The notes under the pieces: generated by a model
What the model saw: the letters and a program-made list of their open reading frames with translations, nothing else
Database searches by the model: none
Told to the model about the DNA's origin: nothing
From: Prevotellaceae bacterium
GTDB taxonomy: Bacteria; Bacteroidota; Bacteroidia; Bacteroidales; Bacteroidaceae
DNA: 64,000 nucleotides
Direction of reading: 5' to 3'
Assembly: GCA_019420585.1 (NCBI GenBank)
Contig: JAHZGX010000020.1
Coordinates: 223,855-287,854 of the forward strand
Part shown: positions 16,613 through 25,101 of the stretch, in pieces
Layout of the letters: the number at the start of each line of letters is the position of its first letter
Numbering within the stretch: position 1 is the stretch's first letter
Translations under genes and position numbers: made by a program

Positions 16613-18219
16613 CAATGAAGAGAACATTTGGCATCATACTGGCCTTCTGCATGGGACTGACTGCTTTAGCGCAGGTACAATATCAGAATCGTCCGCCAGA
16701 GAAACGGCGCCCCGCGAGCCAGTTGGAGCGTGATGTGCAGAAGATAGTCATGGCCACGGCCATGATATATAACTACTATGTGGACAGCGTGGACAGCAAG
16801 CGCATGGCAGAGGATGCCATCAACGGAATCCTGTCAAAACTTGACCCTCACTCGGCTTACTCCAATGCACAAGAGACCAAGAAGTTCACTGAACCGCTTG
16901 AAGGTTCGTTTGAGGGTATTGGAGTGCAGTTCAACATTCTTGACGACACACTTGTGGTCATACAGCCAGTACCCAAGGGGCCCAGTGAGAAGGTAGGTAT
17001 TCTGGCAGGTGATCGCATTGTGGCTGTCAACGACACGGCCATTGCAGGCGTGAAGATGTCGCGTGAGGAAATCATGCACCGCCTGCGTGGACGCAAGGGA
17101 AGCCATGTGGATCTGAGTGTTGTGAGACGTGACATACGGGACACGCTTCACTTTGATGTGACACGCGACAAGATTCCTGTTAATTCGGTGGACGCTGCAT
17201 ACATGGTGACCCCCACCATCGGGCTCATACGCTTCAACAACTTTGCCCAGACCACTCACGATGAAGTGGTGGAGGCAATCAAGAAACTGCGTGCCGAGGG
17301 CATGGTGGATCTCATCATTGACTTGCAGCAGAATGGCGGAGGATACCTCCAGGCTGCTGCAGACATTGCCAGTGAGTTCCTTGAGAAGAACGATCTGATT
17401 GTCTATACACGCGGAAGGAATGTCCCTAATCAGGAATTCCGCAGTTCGGGCAGCGGTTTGTTCACCCAAGGCAAGGTGGCTGTGTTGGTGGATGAATATA
17501 GTGCCTCGGCGGCCGAAATTCTGTCGGGAGCCATACAGGATCAGGACAGAGGCATCGTGGTGGGGCGGCGCACGTTTGGCAAAGGATTGGTGCAGAGGCC
17601 TTTTGACATGGGCGATGGCAGCATGGTGCGCCTTACCGTGGCCAAATACTATACGCCCAGCGGCCGCTGCATTCAGAAACCATACGAGAAGGGTGACCGC
17701 CTCTCTTACGCACGCGATGTCATCAATCGTTACAACAACGGTGAACTGACCAATGCCGATAGCATACACTTTCCCGACTCTTTGCGCTATCAGACACTTC
17801 GCAAGGGGCGCACGGTGTACGGAGGAGGAGGCATCATGCCTGATTATTTTGTACCACTAGACACCACCAAGTACAGTCGTACTTATCGGGAACTCTCGGC
17901 CAAGAGCATTATCGTGAATATGAGTCTGAAATACATCGACCATAACCGCAAGTCGCTGCACAAGTCCTATCCTTCGTTTGCCAAGTTCCGTGCCAAGTAT
18001 GAGGTACCTCAGGAATTGGTGGACAGCGTTATGGCACAGGGTGAGAAGCAGAAGATAATGCCCAAGGATGATGTTGAGCGGGGCAAGACGGAACACAATG
18101 TGCGCCGTATCATGAAGGCGCTTGTGGCACGTGACCTGTGGGACATGAGTGAGTATTTCTGCATCCTGTACGAGGATGACGAGGTGGTGGCTAAGGCTGT
18201 TGAACTTCTGACGAAATGA
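16609..18219 (+). CDS. S41 family C-terminal processing protease
   Basis: A periplasmic tail-specific protease of the CtpA/Prc type (536 aa). Residues 1-21 form a signal peptide ending ALAQ. A PDZ domain spans about 95-175 (FEGIGVQFN, GDRIVAVNDTAI). The S41 core follows, with the Ser/Lys dyad at S300 (DEYSASAAEIL) and K325 (TFGKGLVQ), separated by 25 residues as in Prc. The C terminus is a helical extension. The start may instead be Met3 (ATGAAG, 16615). It overlaps coaD and ybeY by 4 bases each, so the three are likely coupled. Confidence 0.93.
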   Translation: MTMKRTFGIILAFCMGLTALAQVQYQNRPPEKRRPASQLERDVQKIVMATAMIYNYYVDSVDSKRMAEDAINGILSKLDPHSAYSNAQETKKFTEPLEGSFEGIGVQFNILDDTLVVIQPVPKGPSEKVGILAGDRIVAVNDTAIAGVKMSREEIMHRLRGRKGSHVDLSVVRRDIRDTLHFDVTRDKIPVNSVDAAYMVTPTIGLIRFNNFAQTTHDEVVEAIKKLRAEGMVDLIIDLQQNGGGYLQAAADIASEFLEKNDLIVYTRGRNVPNQEFRSSGSGLFTQGKVAVLVDEYSASAAEILSGAIQDQDRGIVVGRRTFGKGLVQRPFDMGDGSMVRLTVAKYYTPSGRCIQKPYEKGDRLSYARDVINRYNNGELTNADSIHFPDSLRYQTLRKGRTVYGGGGIMPDYFVPLDTTKYSRTYRELSAKSIIVNMSLKYIDHNRKSLHKSYPSFAKFRAKYEVPQELVDSVMAQGEKQKIMPKDDVERGKTEHNVRRIMKALVARDLWDMSEYFCILYEDDEVVAKAVELLTK

Positions 18220-18647
18220 TAACCTATAATACAGAGCGGGTGCAGATGCCCGCCATCGACCAAGAGCGCACGTCGCGCTGGGTGGGCATGGTGGCACGGA
18301 ACCACGGCCGGCTGGCCGGGGACATCAACTATGTGTTTGTGAATGAAGACCGTATACTGGAGGTCAACCGCCAGTTCCTCACTCATGACTATTACACGGA
18401 CATCATCACCTTTGATTACACGGAGCAGGATGTCATCTCGGGTGATCTTTACATCAGCCTTGACACTGTGCGCACCAATGCCGACATGTTGCACCAGCCT
18501 TATGAGCGGGAACTTCAGCGCGTCATCATACACGGTGTGCTGCACCTGTGTGGCATCAATGACAAGGGACCCGGGGAGAGGGAAATTATGGAGGCGGCCG
18601 AGAACGAGGCTTTGGACATGTGGGACAAGATGCAGGAGGAGGACTGA
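18216..18647 (+). CDS. ybeY: Endoribonuclease YbeY (rRNA maturation)
   Basis: YbeY (143 aa) is a zinc-dependent RNase that takes part in 16S rRNA 3'-end maturation and ribosome quality control. The family motif HGxLHLxGYDH appears as HGVLHLCGIND: the first two zinc histidines are H106 and H110, but the third ligand position is D116. I recall this variant as common in Bacteroidota, so it is likely functional. The rest of the fold is intact (DIITFDYTE, SGDLYISLDTV). Overlaps the S41 protease stop by 4 bases and precedes ruvB by 4 bases. Confidence 0.93.
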   Translation: MITYNTERVQMPAIDQERTSRWVGMVARNHGRLAGDINYVFVNEDRILEVNRQFLTHDYYTDIITFDYTEQDVISGDLYISLDTVRTNADMLHQPYERELQRVIIHGVLHLCGINDKGPGEREIMEAAENEALDMWDKMQEED

Positions 18648-18651
18648 AGAC

Positions 18652-19686
18652 ATGGCAGACTTCGACATCAGACAGGAAGGACGCTCGCGTGAGAAGGAGT
18701 TTGAGAATGCCTTGCGCCCTTTGCGTTTCGGCGACTTCAGCGGGCAGCAGAAGGTGGTGGACAACTTGCGCATCTTCGTGGATGCTGCCAAGTACCGTGG
18801 TGAGCCGCTTGACCATACGCTCTTGCACGGCCCTCCTGGACTGGGCAAGACCACACTGAGCAACATCATAGCCAATGAACTTGGTGTAGGATTCAAACTT
18901 ACCAGTGGACCAGTGCTTGACAAGCCGGGAGATTTGGCCGGTATCCTGACCAGCCTGGAACCCAATGACGTGCTCTTCATTGATGAGATACACCGCTTGA
19001 GCCCTGTGGTGGAGGAGTACCTGTATAGTGCCATGGAGGACTATCGGATAGACATCATGATAGACAAGGGCCCCAGTGCAAGGAGCATACAGATTGACTT
19101 GGCACCCTTCACCCTGGTGGGCGCAACCACACGTAGCGGACTGCTCACCGCACCGCTGAGAGCCAGGTTCGGTATCAACCTTCATCTGGAATACTATGAT
19201 GCGGACACCCTGCAGACCATCATTGAACGCAGTGCAGGCATTCTGGGGTTACCCATCAATGCTGCAGCCGCAGGTGAGATTGCCGGTCGCAGCCGCGGAA
19301 CGCCACGTATCGCCAATGCCTTGCTGCGCAGAGTGAGGGATTTTGCCCAGGTGAAGGGCAACGGACGCATTGACCTGCCTATAGCCCGTGTTGCCCTTGA
19401 GGCTCTCAATATTGACCGTTATGGACTGGACGAGATAGACAATAAGATACTGCTGACAATCATTGACAAGTTCCGTGGCGGTCCGGTGGGTGTGGGCACG
19501 ATAGCCACCGCCATAGGTGAGGACAGCGGCACTGTGGAGGAGGTCTATGAGCCGTTCCTCATCAAAGAGGGCTTCATCAAGCGTACTCCGCGCGGCAGAG
19601 AGGTCACCGAACTGGCTTACCGTCACCTAGGAAGGCCTGTCGTTGATCGTTACGGAGCGCCCACCCAAGGCACCCTGTTCCAGTAA
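18652..19686 (+). CDS. ruvB: Holliday junction branch migration helicase RuvB
   Basis: RuvB (344 aa) is the hexameric AAA+ motor that drives branch migration with RuvA. Walker A is GPPGLGKTTLS, Walker B is VLFIDEIHRL, sensor 1 is VGATTRSGLL, and the arginine finger region is PLRARFG. The C-terminal winged helix ends with HLGRPV. The frame is open upstream to 18343, but that part lies inside ybeY, and MADFDIRQEG at 18652 gives the usual RuvB N terminus and length. Confidence 0.97.
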   Translation: MADFDIRQEGRSREKEFENALRPLRFGDFSGQQKVVDNLRIFVDAAKYRGEPLDHTLLHGPPGLGKTTLSNIIANELGVGFKLTSGPVLDKPGDLAGILTSLEPNDVLFIDEIHRLSPVVEEYLYSAMEDYRIDIMIDKGPSARSIQIDLAPFTLVGATTRSGLLTAPLRARFGINLHLEYYDADTLQTIIERSAGILGLPINAAAAGEIAGRSRGTPRIANALLRRVRDFAQVKGNGRIDLPIARVALEALNIDRYGLDEIDNKILLTIIDKFRGGPVGVGTIATAIGEDSGTVEEVYEPFLIKEGFIKRTPRGREVTELAYRHLGRPVVDRYGAPTQGTLFQ

Positions 19687-19707
19687 CCTTGTAAACAAAG
19701 CACTGTC

Positions 19708-20937
19708 ATGGTTCTCAATTATATCTGGATAGGATTCTTTGCCATTGCATTCCTCATAGCGGTGGTGCAGTTGATCATGGGCAACACGGACGTGTTTCCC
19801 GCCATTATGAACAGCACCTTCGACAGTGCGCATACGGCCTTTGACATTTCGCTGGGGCTTACCGGTGTGCTCAGCCTGTGGATGGGTATCATGAAGATAG
19901 GCGAACGTGGTGGAATCATTGACCGACTGGCGCGTTGGCTCAGTCCGCTTATGATGCGCCTGTTCCCCGAAATTCCTGCCGGGCATCCTGTCTTCGGCCA
20001 TATTTTCATGAACTTCGGTGCCAACATGCTGGGGCTTGACAATGCAGCCACACCGCTCGGATTGAAGGCCATGGAAGGCCTTCAGGAACTCAACGAAAGG
20101 AAGGACACAGCCACCAACGCCATGATTATGTTCCTGGTGCTTAACACCAGTGGACTGTGCCTAATACCCGTGGGAGTCATGGTCTACAGGGCACAGATGG
20201 GTGCCGCACAGCCCACCGACGTGTTCATTCCCATACTCATAGCCACCACCATAACCACTTTGGCCGGTATGGTAATAACGAGTCTCTACCAGCGCATCAA
20301 TCTCTTCCACCGCGTCATCCTGGGCACGGTGCTGGGGCTGTGCCTCTTGGTGTCGGCCGTCATCTGGGTGGGAACGCAGGTTGACCGCGATACCATGAAT
20401 CTGTGGAGCACCACCGTGGCCAATGTTATGCTCTTCACCATCATCATGGCTTTCATCCTGGCGGGGATGAGACGCAAGGTAAACGTTTATGAGGCCTTCG
20501 TGGAGGGAGCCAAGGACGGGTTCACCACGGCCGTGCGTATCATTCCTTACCTTGTGGCCATGCTTGTGGCCATCGGCGTATTCCGGGCAAGCGGGGCTAT
20601 GGACTTCATCATTGGGGGCATAGGGCGTGCCGTGGAGGCGTGCGGAGGCAACTCCGATTACGTGGCAGCCCTGCCTACGGCCATCATGAGACCTCTCAGT
20701 GGTTCCGGTGCACGCGGTCTGATGGTGGACGCAATGCAGACCTATGGCCCGGATTCCTTCATTGGACGGCTTTCATGCATCTTCCAAGGCTCCACGGACA
20801 CCACTTTCTACATCCTGGCCGTATATTTCGGCAGTGTGGGCGTGCGCAGGACACGCTACGCGGCAACGGCCGGCCTGCTTACCGATGTGTGCGGCGTGAT
20901 AGCCGCCTTGGTAGTGGGATACATCTTCTTCGGATAA
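19708..20937 (+). CDS. Nucleoside-recognition (SpmA/SpmB-like) membrane protein
   Basis: This 409-aa polytopic inner-membrane protein carries two nucleoside-recognition (Gate) domains, corresponding to Bacillus SpmA and SpmB fused in one chain. The N half contains IMKIGERGGIIDRLARWLSP and NFGANMLGLDNAATPLGLKA, typical of SpmA. The C half contains ALPTAIMRPLSGSGARGLMV and FQGSTDTTFYILAVYFGSVG, typical of SpmB. The organism is not a spore former as far as the rest shows, and the substrate transported or sensed is unknown. It lies between ruvB and the flippase, with short gaps. Confidence 0.85.
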   Translation: MVLNYIWIGFFAIAFLIAVVQLIMGNTDVFPAIMNSTFDSAHTAFDISLGLTGVLSLWMGIMKIGERGGIIDRLARWLSPLMMRLFPEIPAGHPVFGHIFMNFGANMLGLDNAATPLGLKAMEGLQELNERKDTATNAMIMFLVLNTSGLCLIPVGVMVYRAQMGAAQPTDVFIPILIATTITTLAGMVITSLYQRINLFHRVILGTVLGLCLLVSAVIWVGTQVDRDTMNLWSTTVANVMLFTIIMAFILAGMRRKVNVYEAFVEGAKDGFTTAVRIIPYLVAMLVAIGVFRASGAMDFIIGGIGRAVEACGGNSDYVAALPTAIMRPLSGSGARGLMVDAMQTYGPDSFIGRLSCIFQGSTDTTFYILAVYFGSVGVRRTRYAATAGLLTDVCGVIAALVVGYIFFG

Positions 20938-20945
20938 CAAACGAT

Positions 20946-22397
20946 ATGGCAAGTATAAAGACTTTGGCCAAGGACACGGCCATTTACGGACTCTCAAGCA
21001 TTGTGGGACGTTTTCTCAATTATCTGCTCGTCCCTCTCTACACGCATGTCATTTCTGCCGCAAGCGGCGGTTATGGCGTGGTGACCAACCTTTATGCCTA
21101 CACGGCACTCATCCTGGTCATCCTCACTTTTGGCATGGAGACCACATTCTTTCGTTTTGCCAACAGCAAGGAAGAGAATCCCCACACGGTGTTCAGCACC
21201 TCGCTGGCCATGGTGGCGACGCTCTCACTGGTGTTCTTGGCTGCGGTGTTTGTAGGCATAGGACCCATCAGCGGTGCGCTCGGATATGCCGACCATCCCG
21301 ATTACATCCTCATGATGGCTTCGGTGGTGACCCTTGATGCCTTGCAGGCTATTCCTTTCTGCCTGCTGCGCTTCCAGAACAAGTCCGTGAAGTTCGCTGC
21401 TCTCAAGTTGCTCTTCATTGTCATGAACATCGGTCTGAACCTGATTTATTTCCTGGTGCTGGGGCATACGGAGGTGTTCTATGTGTTCTCGCTTAACTTG
21501 GTGTGCACCTTCCTCATCACCTTTTTCTTCATTCCCGAACTGATGCATGTGCACTACAGTGTGGACATGAAACTGCTGCGCAGGATGTTCTCCTACTCCT
21601 GGCCCATTCTTATACTGGGCATTGCGGGCATCCTGAACCAGGCTGCAGACAAAATGATATTTCCCCTTGTGTACCCCGACAAGGCACAGGGCATCAGTGA
21701 ACTGGCCGTTTACGGCGCCTGTGTGAAGGTGGCCATGATCATGGCCATGATAACTCAGGCGTTCCGCTATGCTTATGAGCCGTTTGTCTTTGCGCAGAAC
21801 CGTGAGCGCGGACAGACTCACATGTATGCCATGGGCATGAAGTATTTCCTCATCTTCACCCTCCTGGCTTTCTTGTGTGTCATGGCCTGGTTGCCTGCCC
21901 TGCGCTATATGGTGGGTGCCGACTACTGGCAGGGGCTGAGGGTGGTGCCCATTGTGATGGCCGCGGAAATCATGATGGGCGTGTACTTCAACCTCTCGTT
22001 CTGGTATAAGCTTATCGACAAAACCATCTATGGTGCCGTGTTCTCCATTGCCGGCTGTGCCGTGCTGCTTGGCGTGAATTTCTGGGGCATACCCCATCTG
22101 AGTTACATGGCGTGTGCTTGGGGCGGCTTTGCAGGTTACGGAACGGCCATGGTGCTGAGTTACGTGGTGGGACAGAGGGTCAATCCTATCCCTTATCCCT
22201 TGCGCAGCATGGCCGTCTATGTGCTGTTGGCCGGTGTGCTTTTCCTTCTCATGAAATGTGTGCCCAACTGCTGGCCAGTGATGGCACAGTTGGCTGCAGG
22301 AACGCTGCTGGTGGGCGTGTATGCCGCTTACACGGTGTGGCGCGACCTGCCTCTCTCGGGGCTTCCTGTCATCGGGAGGTATTTCAGGAGGCATTGA
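20946..22397 (+). CDS. Oligosaccharide flippase (MOP/Wzx superfamily)
   Basis: A 483-aa membrane protein with about 12-14 hydrophobic helices. Its N terminus (MASIKTLAKDTAIYGLSSI, then GRFLNYLLVPLYT) is typical of Bacteroidota polysaccharide biosynthesis proteins that flip lipid-linked sugars across the inner membrane. Which glycan it moves cannot be told, since no glycan cluster adjoins it. The open frame extends upstream to 20640 inside the previous gene, but the ATG at 20946, 8 bases after that gene's stop, gives the expected N terminus. Confidence 0.88.
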   Translation: MASIKTLAKDTAIYGLSSIVGRFLNYLLVPLYTHVISAASGGYGVVTNLYAYTALILVILTFGMETTFFRFANSKEENPHTVFSTSLAMVATLSLVFLAAVFVGIGPISGALGYADHPDYILMMASVVTLDALQAIPFCLLRFQNKSVKFAALKLLFIVMNIGLNLIYFLVLGHTEVFYVFSLNLVCTFLITFFFIPELMHVHYSVDMKLLRRMFSYSWPILILGIAGILNQAADKMIFPLVYPDKAQGISELAVYGACVKVAMIMAMITQAFRYAYEPFVFAQNRERGQTHMYAMGMKYFLIFTLLAFLCVMAWLPALRYMVGADYWQGLRVVPIVMAAEIMMGVYFNLSFWYKLIDKTIYGAVFSIAGCAVLLGVNFWGIPHLSYMACAWGGFAGYGTAMVLSYVVGQRVNPIPYPLRSMAVYVLLAGVLFLLMKCVPNCWPVMAQLAAGTLLVGVYAAYTVWRDLPLSGLPVIGRYFRRH

Positions 22398-22444
22398 TGC
22401 TTGATACATTTCCCCTAATCAATAACCCAATAAAACAAACTAAG

Positions 22445-23812
22445 ATGAAACAGGAAAAAAAGAAGCGGGAGCAGGGCGGCATGAACCGCCGTGACTTCCT
22501 GGCAACGGCTGCCACGGGCATAGCCGGATTCATGATTCTGCCCAGCTTCACCGTTGACGGTGTGCGCATTGCACCCTCTGACCGCGTGGTTCTGGGCTTC
22601 GTGGGAGTCGGCCAGCAGGGCTGTAGTGACTTCCGTTCGTTCAGTTCATGTCCCGGTGTTCAGGTGGCAGCATGCTGTGACGTGGACAGCATCAAGCGGG
22701 AGCGCTTCCGCCGTTATGTCACTGCTTGGCAGAAGGAGAAGGGCATGCCGCAGCGTTGTGACATGTATGAGGAATATGAGCGGCTGCTTGAGCGAAAGGA
22801 CATTGATGCCATAGAGATAGCCACACCTGACCATTGGCATGCCCTGGTGGCCATCCACTCGGTGCAGGCCGGCAAGGACGTGTACCTGCAGAAACCGCAG
22901 GCTTACACCATCACAGAAGGGCTGGCCGTGCAGGCTGCCGTGCGTCAGAACCACCGCATACTGCAGATGGGCTCCCAGCAGCGCAGCAGTGCCGAGTTCC
23001 AGCAGGCCATAGCACTGGTGCGTTCCGGCGCGCTGGGTGACATCAAGGAGGTCTATTGCCGTGTGGGAGATCCCCCAAAGCCTCTCAACCTGCCCGAGAT
23101 GCCTGTGCCCGAGAACCTCAACTGGAACCTGTGGATGGGGCCGCTCAACGACCCCAAGATACATTATCATCCCGACCTCTGTCCCCCTGTGTCGCTTGAC
23201 CCCGAGCAGAACGAGAAACTGTGGGGTGCATGGCGCTGGTACTGCGAGACTGGTAACGGATATCCTGCCGACTGGGGCGCACACATGTATGACATTGCGC
23301 AGGCGGCTCTGGGAATGGACGGACTGGGCCCCGTGGAGTATATCCCCAAGGGCTACAAGGGTGCGGAATGGGATACCATGAAGTATGCCAACGGCATCAT
23401 CATGCAGGAGCGTCCCTACACCGACAATGCCGGCGCACAGGGCATAAAGTTCATTGGCGACAAAGGATGGCTCAAGGTGGCACGAGGCTATATTGAATGT
23501 TCCGACAGCAAACTGCTCAAGAAGCAGCAGGAGACCATCGGCAAGGGACAGTATGAGGTAAGTTCTCCCCACATGCAGAACTTCGTGGATGCCATACGTT
23601 CGCACACCGACCCCATCGCCCCGGTGGAGTACGGTACCAGCACCAACACTCTCTGTTGCCTGACCAACATCGCCCGCGAACTGGGAAGACCCGTGCACTG
23701 GAATCCCGCCACCCTCAACTTCGAGGGCGACAAGGAGGCAGCCGCACACCGTCTGTACTATTACGAATACCGTAGACCCTATACGCTGCCTTACCTCGAC
23801 AAGCGTTGCTGA
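22445..23812 (+). CDS. Gfo/Idh/MocA family oxidoreductase with Tat signal
   Basis: This 455-aa NAD(P)-dependent oxidoreductase has an N-terminal twin-arginine signal (NRRDFLATAATGIAGF), so it is probably exported already folded. The Rossmann motif is LGFVGVGQQG. The family motif is DVYLQKPQAYTITEG (EKP-like, here QKP, at the catalytic lysine position), with TPDHWHALVA before it. A C-terminal alpha/beta domain completes the fold. Such secreted members often act on sugar derivatives; the substrate here is unknown. An alternative start at 22397 overlaps the flippase stop (TGATG) but would precede the Tat signal with extra residues. Confidence 0.88.
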   Translation: MKQEKKKREQGGMNRRDFLATAATGIAGFMILPSFTVDGVRIAPSDRVVLGFVGVGQQGCSDFRSFSSCPGVQVAACCDVDSIKRERFRRYVTAWQKEKGMPQRCDMYEEYERLLERKDIDAIEIATPDHWHALVAIHSVQAGKDVYLQKPQAYTITEGLAVQAAVRQNHRILQMGSQQRSSAEFQQAIALVRSGALGDIKEVYCRVGDPPKPLNLPEMPVPENLNWNLWMGPLNDPKIHYHPDLCPPVSLDPEQNEKLWGAWRWYCETGNGYPADWGAHMYDIAQAALGMDGLGPVEYIPKGYKGAEWDTMKYANGIIMQERPYTDNAGAQGIKFIGDKGWLKVARGYIECSDSKLLKKQQETIGKGQYEVSSPHMQNFVDAIRSHTDPIAPVEYGTSTNTLCCLTNIARELGRPVHWNPATLNFEGDKEAAAHRLYYYEYRRPYTLPYLDKRC

Positions 23813-23853
23813 GCTGGTGTCGTGCGGGAAGATGATTCCGCATGCAAGCATAA

Positions 23854-23895
23854 CGGGGGCGTGTCCTGCATTGGGCGCGCCCCCGATGTCTTTTC
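23854..23895 (+). terminator. Terminator after the Gfo/Idh oxidoreductase
   Basis: A 10-base GC-rich stem (23854-23863 with 23876-23885, one wobble) followed by ATGTCTTTTCC. It lies between convergent genes. Confidence 0.6.
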
Positions 23896-23921
23896 CTGCG
23901 TTTAGGGAATCTGTGGTGTCC

Positions 23922-24857
23922 TTACCTGAGAAGGGCGGGACGTGCGAAGAGCCAAGAGAGGCGGCTCCTGTCCATCAGCCATGCGATGGCCAGACTGCCC
24001 AGGCAGCCCGTGACAAGTATGAAGGCTATGTGAAGCAGTCCGCTGGCATCAAAGGCAAATAAGGGTTGGAGAAGTTTGCCTGCCATGGTGAAGATGGGGT
24101 GGAAGAGGTAGACGGGGAAGGTGTTCCGTCCCAGATAGCCCAGTACGCGGTAGGGGCGCGAGGGGAGCACGCTGGCCAGAGCCGATATGCCGCACAGGAA
24201 ACAGCCGCCATAGACCATGGTCGCCACTTCGCCCCAGCGTTCGTGGTCAGCCCATAAGGCCAACAGGAAGAAGGGAATCCATGCCCATGCCGAAGGCCGG
24301 AAGAGGCGAAGCAGGTCTCCGTGGAACAGCCTGACGGCCACGCCCAGGATGTAATAGAACGCATCCTGGGGGGGAAGCAGTGGGGTGCCCAGGCTCACCG
24401 CCGCCGCCATGCCGGCCAGCAGGAAGAAGGAGGCGAGCGTGCCGATGCGCCGCTCTGCCCGGAATGCAAGCCAGTAAAGCAGGGCGCAGGTAATCATGCG
24501 GTGCAGGAACCAGTAGGGGCCTATGCTGGTGACGCACAGCGTGCGCAGCAGGCTCCCCGGGGTGAGTTCGTCCAGCCCGTCGCGCACGGGGAGATAGAGT
24601 GAGAGGCAGGCAAAGCATGTAACCATGACGGTGTAAGGCAGCATGATGCGCAGTTCATACAGGGCGAATTGGCGTGCAGGCTTGCGCACGTTGGTCAGGT
24701 ATCCGGTGATGAGCAGGAAGATGGGCATGAAGAAGGCGAAGATGACCTCGCGCATACGGGGGTAAAGTTGCTCAACGCGTACTATGTGCACCAGTATGAC
24801 CATGAGGATGAGCACAGCCCTGAGCAGGTCGATGTGGTTATAGTCCTTTCTTTCCAT
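23922..24857 (-). CDS. Acyltransferase 3-type membrane protein
   Basis: This 311-aa polytopic protein begins MERKDYNHIDLLRAVLILM, with the conserved N-terminal helix that places a histidine (ILVHIVRV) near the membrane face, as in O-acyltransferases of the acyltransferase 3/OafA-OpgC group. About ten hydrophobic segments follow, ending with LGYLGRNTFPVYLFHPIFT, a hallmark of the family. It probably transfers an acyl or succinyl group to an envelope glycan; the acceptor is unknown. The longer frame (to 24983) lies inside the Cys-rich gene, so the start at 24857 is preferred. It overlaps that gene's end by 20 bases. Confidence 0.85.
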   Translation of the reverse strand: MERKDYNHIDLLRAVLILMVILVHIVRVEQLYPRMREVIFAFFMPIFLLITGYLTNVRKPARQFALYELRIMLPYTVMVTCFACLSLYLPVRDGLDELTPGSLLRTLCVTSIGPYWFLHRMITCALLYWLAFRAERRIGTLASFFLLAGMAAAVSLGTPLLPPQDAFYYILGVAVRLFHGDLLRLFRPSAWAWIPFFLLALWADHERWGEVATMVYGGCFLCGISALASVLPSRPYRVLGYLGRNTFPVYLFHPIFTMAGKLLQPLFAFDASGLLHIAFILVTGCLGSLAIAWLMDRSRLSWLFARPALLR

Positions 24858-25101
24858 TCTGTTTCTTCTGAGGTTCCCTGTTGCCGTCCTGATTCTCTCT
24901 TTCCTGTGCCTGCGCCCGGCGGCGCTCCCTGGCCGGTGCAAAGTCTGCGCCGGGGCACCGTGCCTGTCCCGACGGGCAGCCATGGCAGCCGTTGCATGAT
25001 CCGTGGCATCCGCTGCCCTGCCTGTTCCGGAGGTGGAATCTAAGCACCCAGAGTGCCGCTGCCAGCACCACGGCCAATAGGATGATGCTCTGTATGTTCA
25101 T
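24838..25101 (-). CDS. FeoB-associated Cys-rich membrane peptide
   Basis: An 87-aa protein with one N-terminal membrane helix (MNIQSIILLAVVLAAALWVL) followed by a cysteine-rich stretch (GCHGSCNGCHGCPSGQARC). The tail is basic and glutamine-rich. This fits the small FeoB-associated Cys-rich family found next to ferrous-iron transporters; a role in handling iron at the membrane is inferred only from context. Its start codon overlaps the feoAB stop (ATGA), and its 3' end overlaps the acyltransferase start. The tail after about residue 50 is longer than I recall for the family. Confidence 0.85.
   Translation of the reverse strand: MNIQSIILLAVVLAAALWVLRFHLRNRQGSGCHGSCNGCHGCPSGQARCPGADFAPARERRRAQAQERENQDGNREPQKKQNGKKGL

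Noticed and set aside
18343..18651. N-terminal extension of RuvB
   Set aside because: The frame is open, but the segment lies inside ybeY in another frame and is not RuvB-like; the start at 18652 gives the normal length.
25098..25101. Frameshift between feoAB and the Cys-rich gene
   Set aside because: The ATGA overlap is a normal stop-start junction and both proteins are complete.
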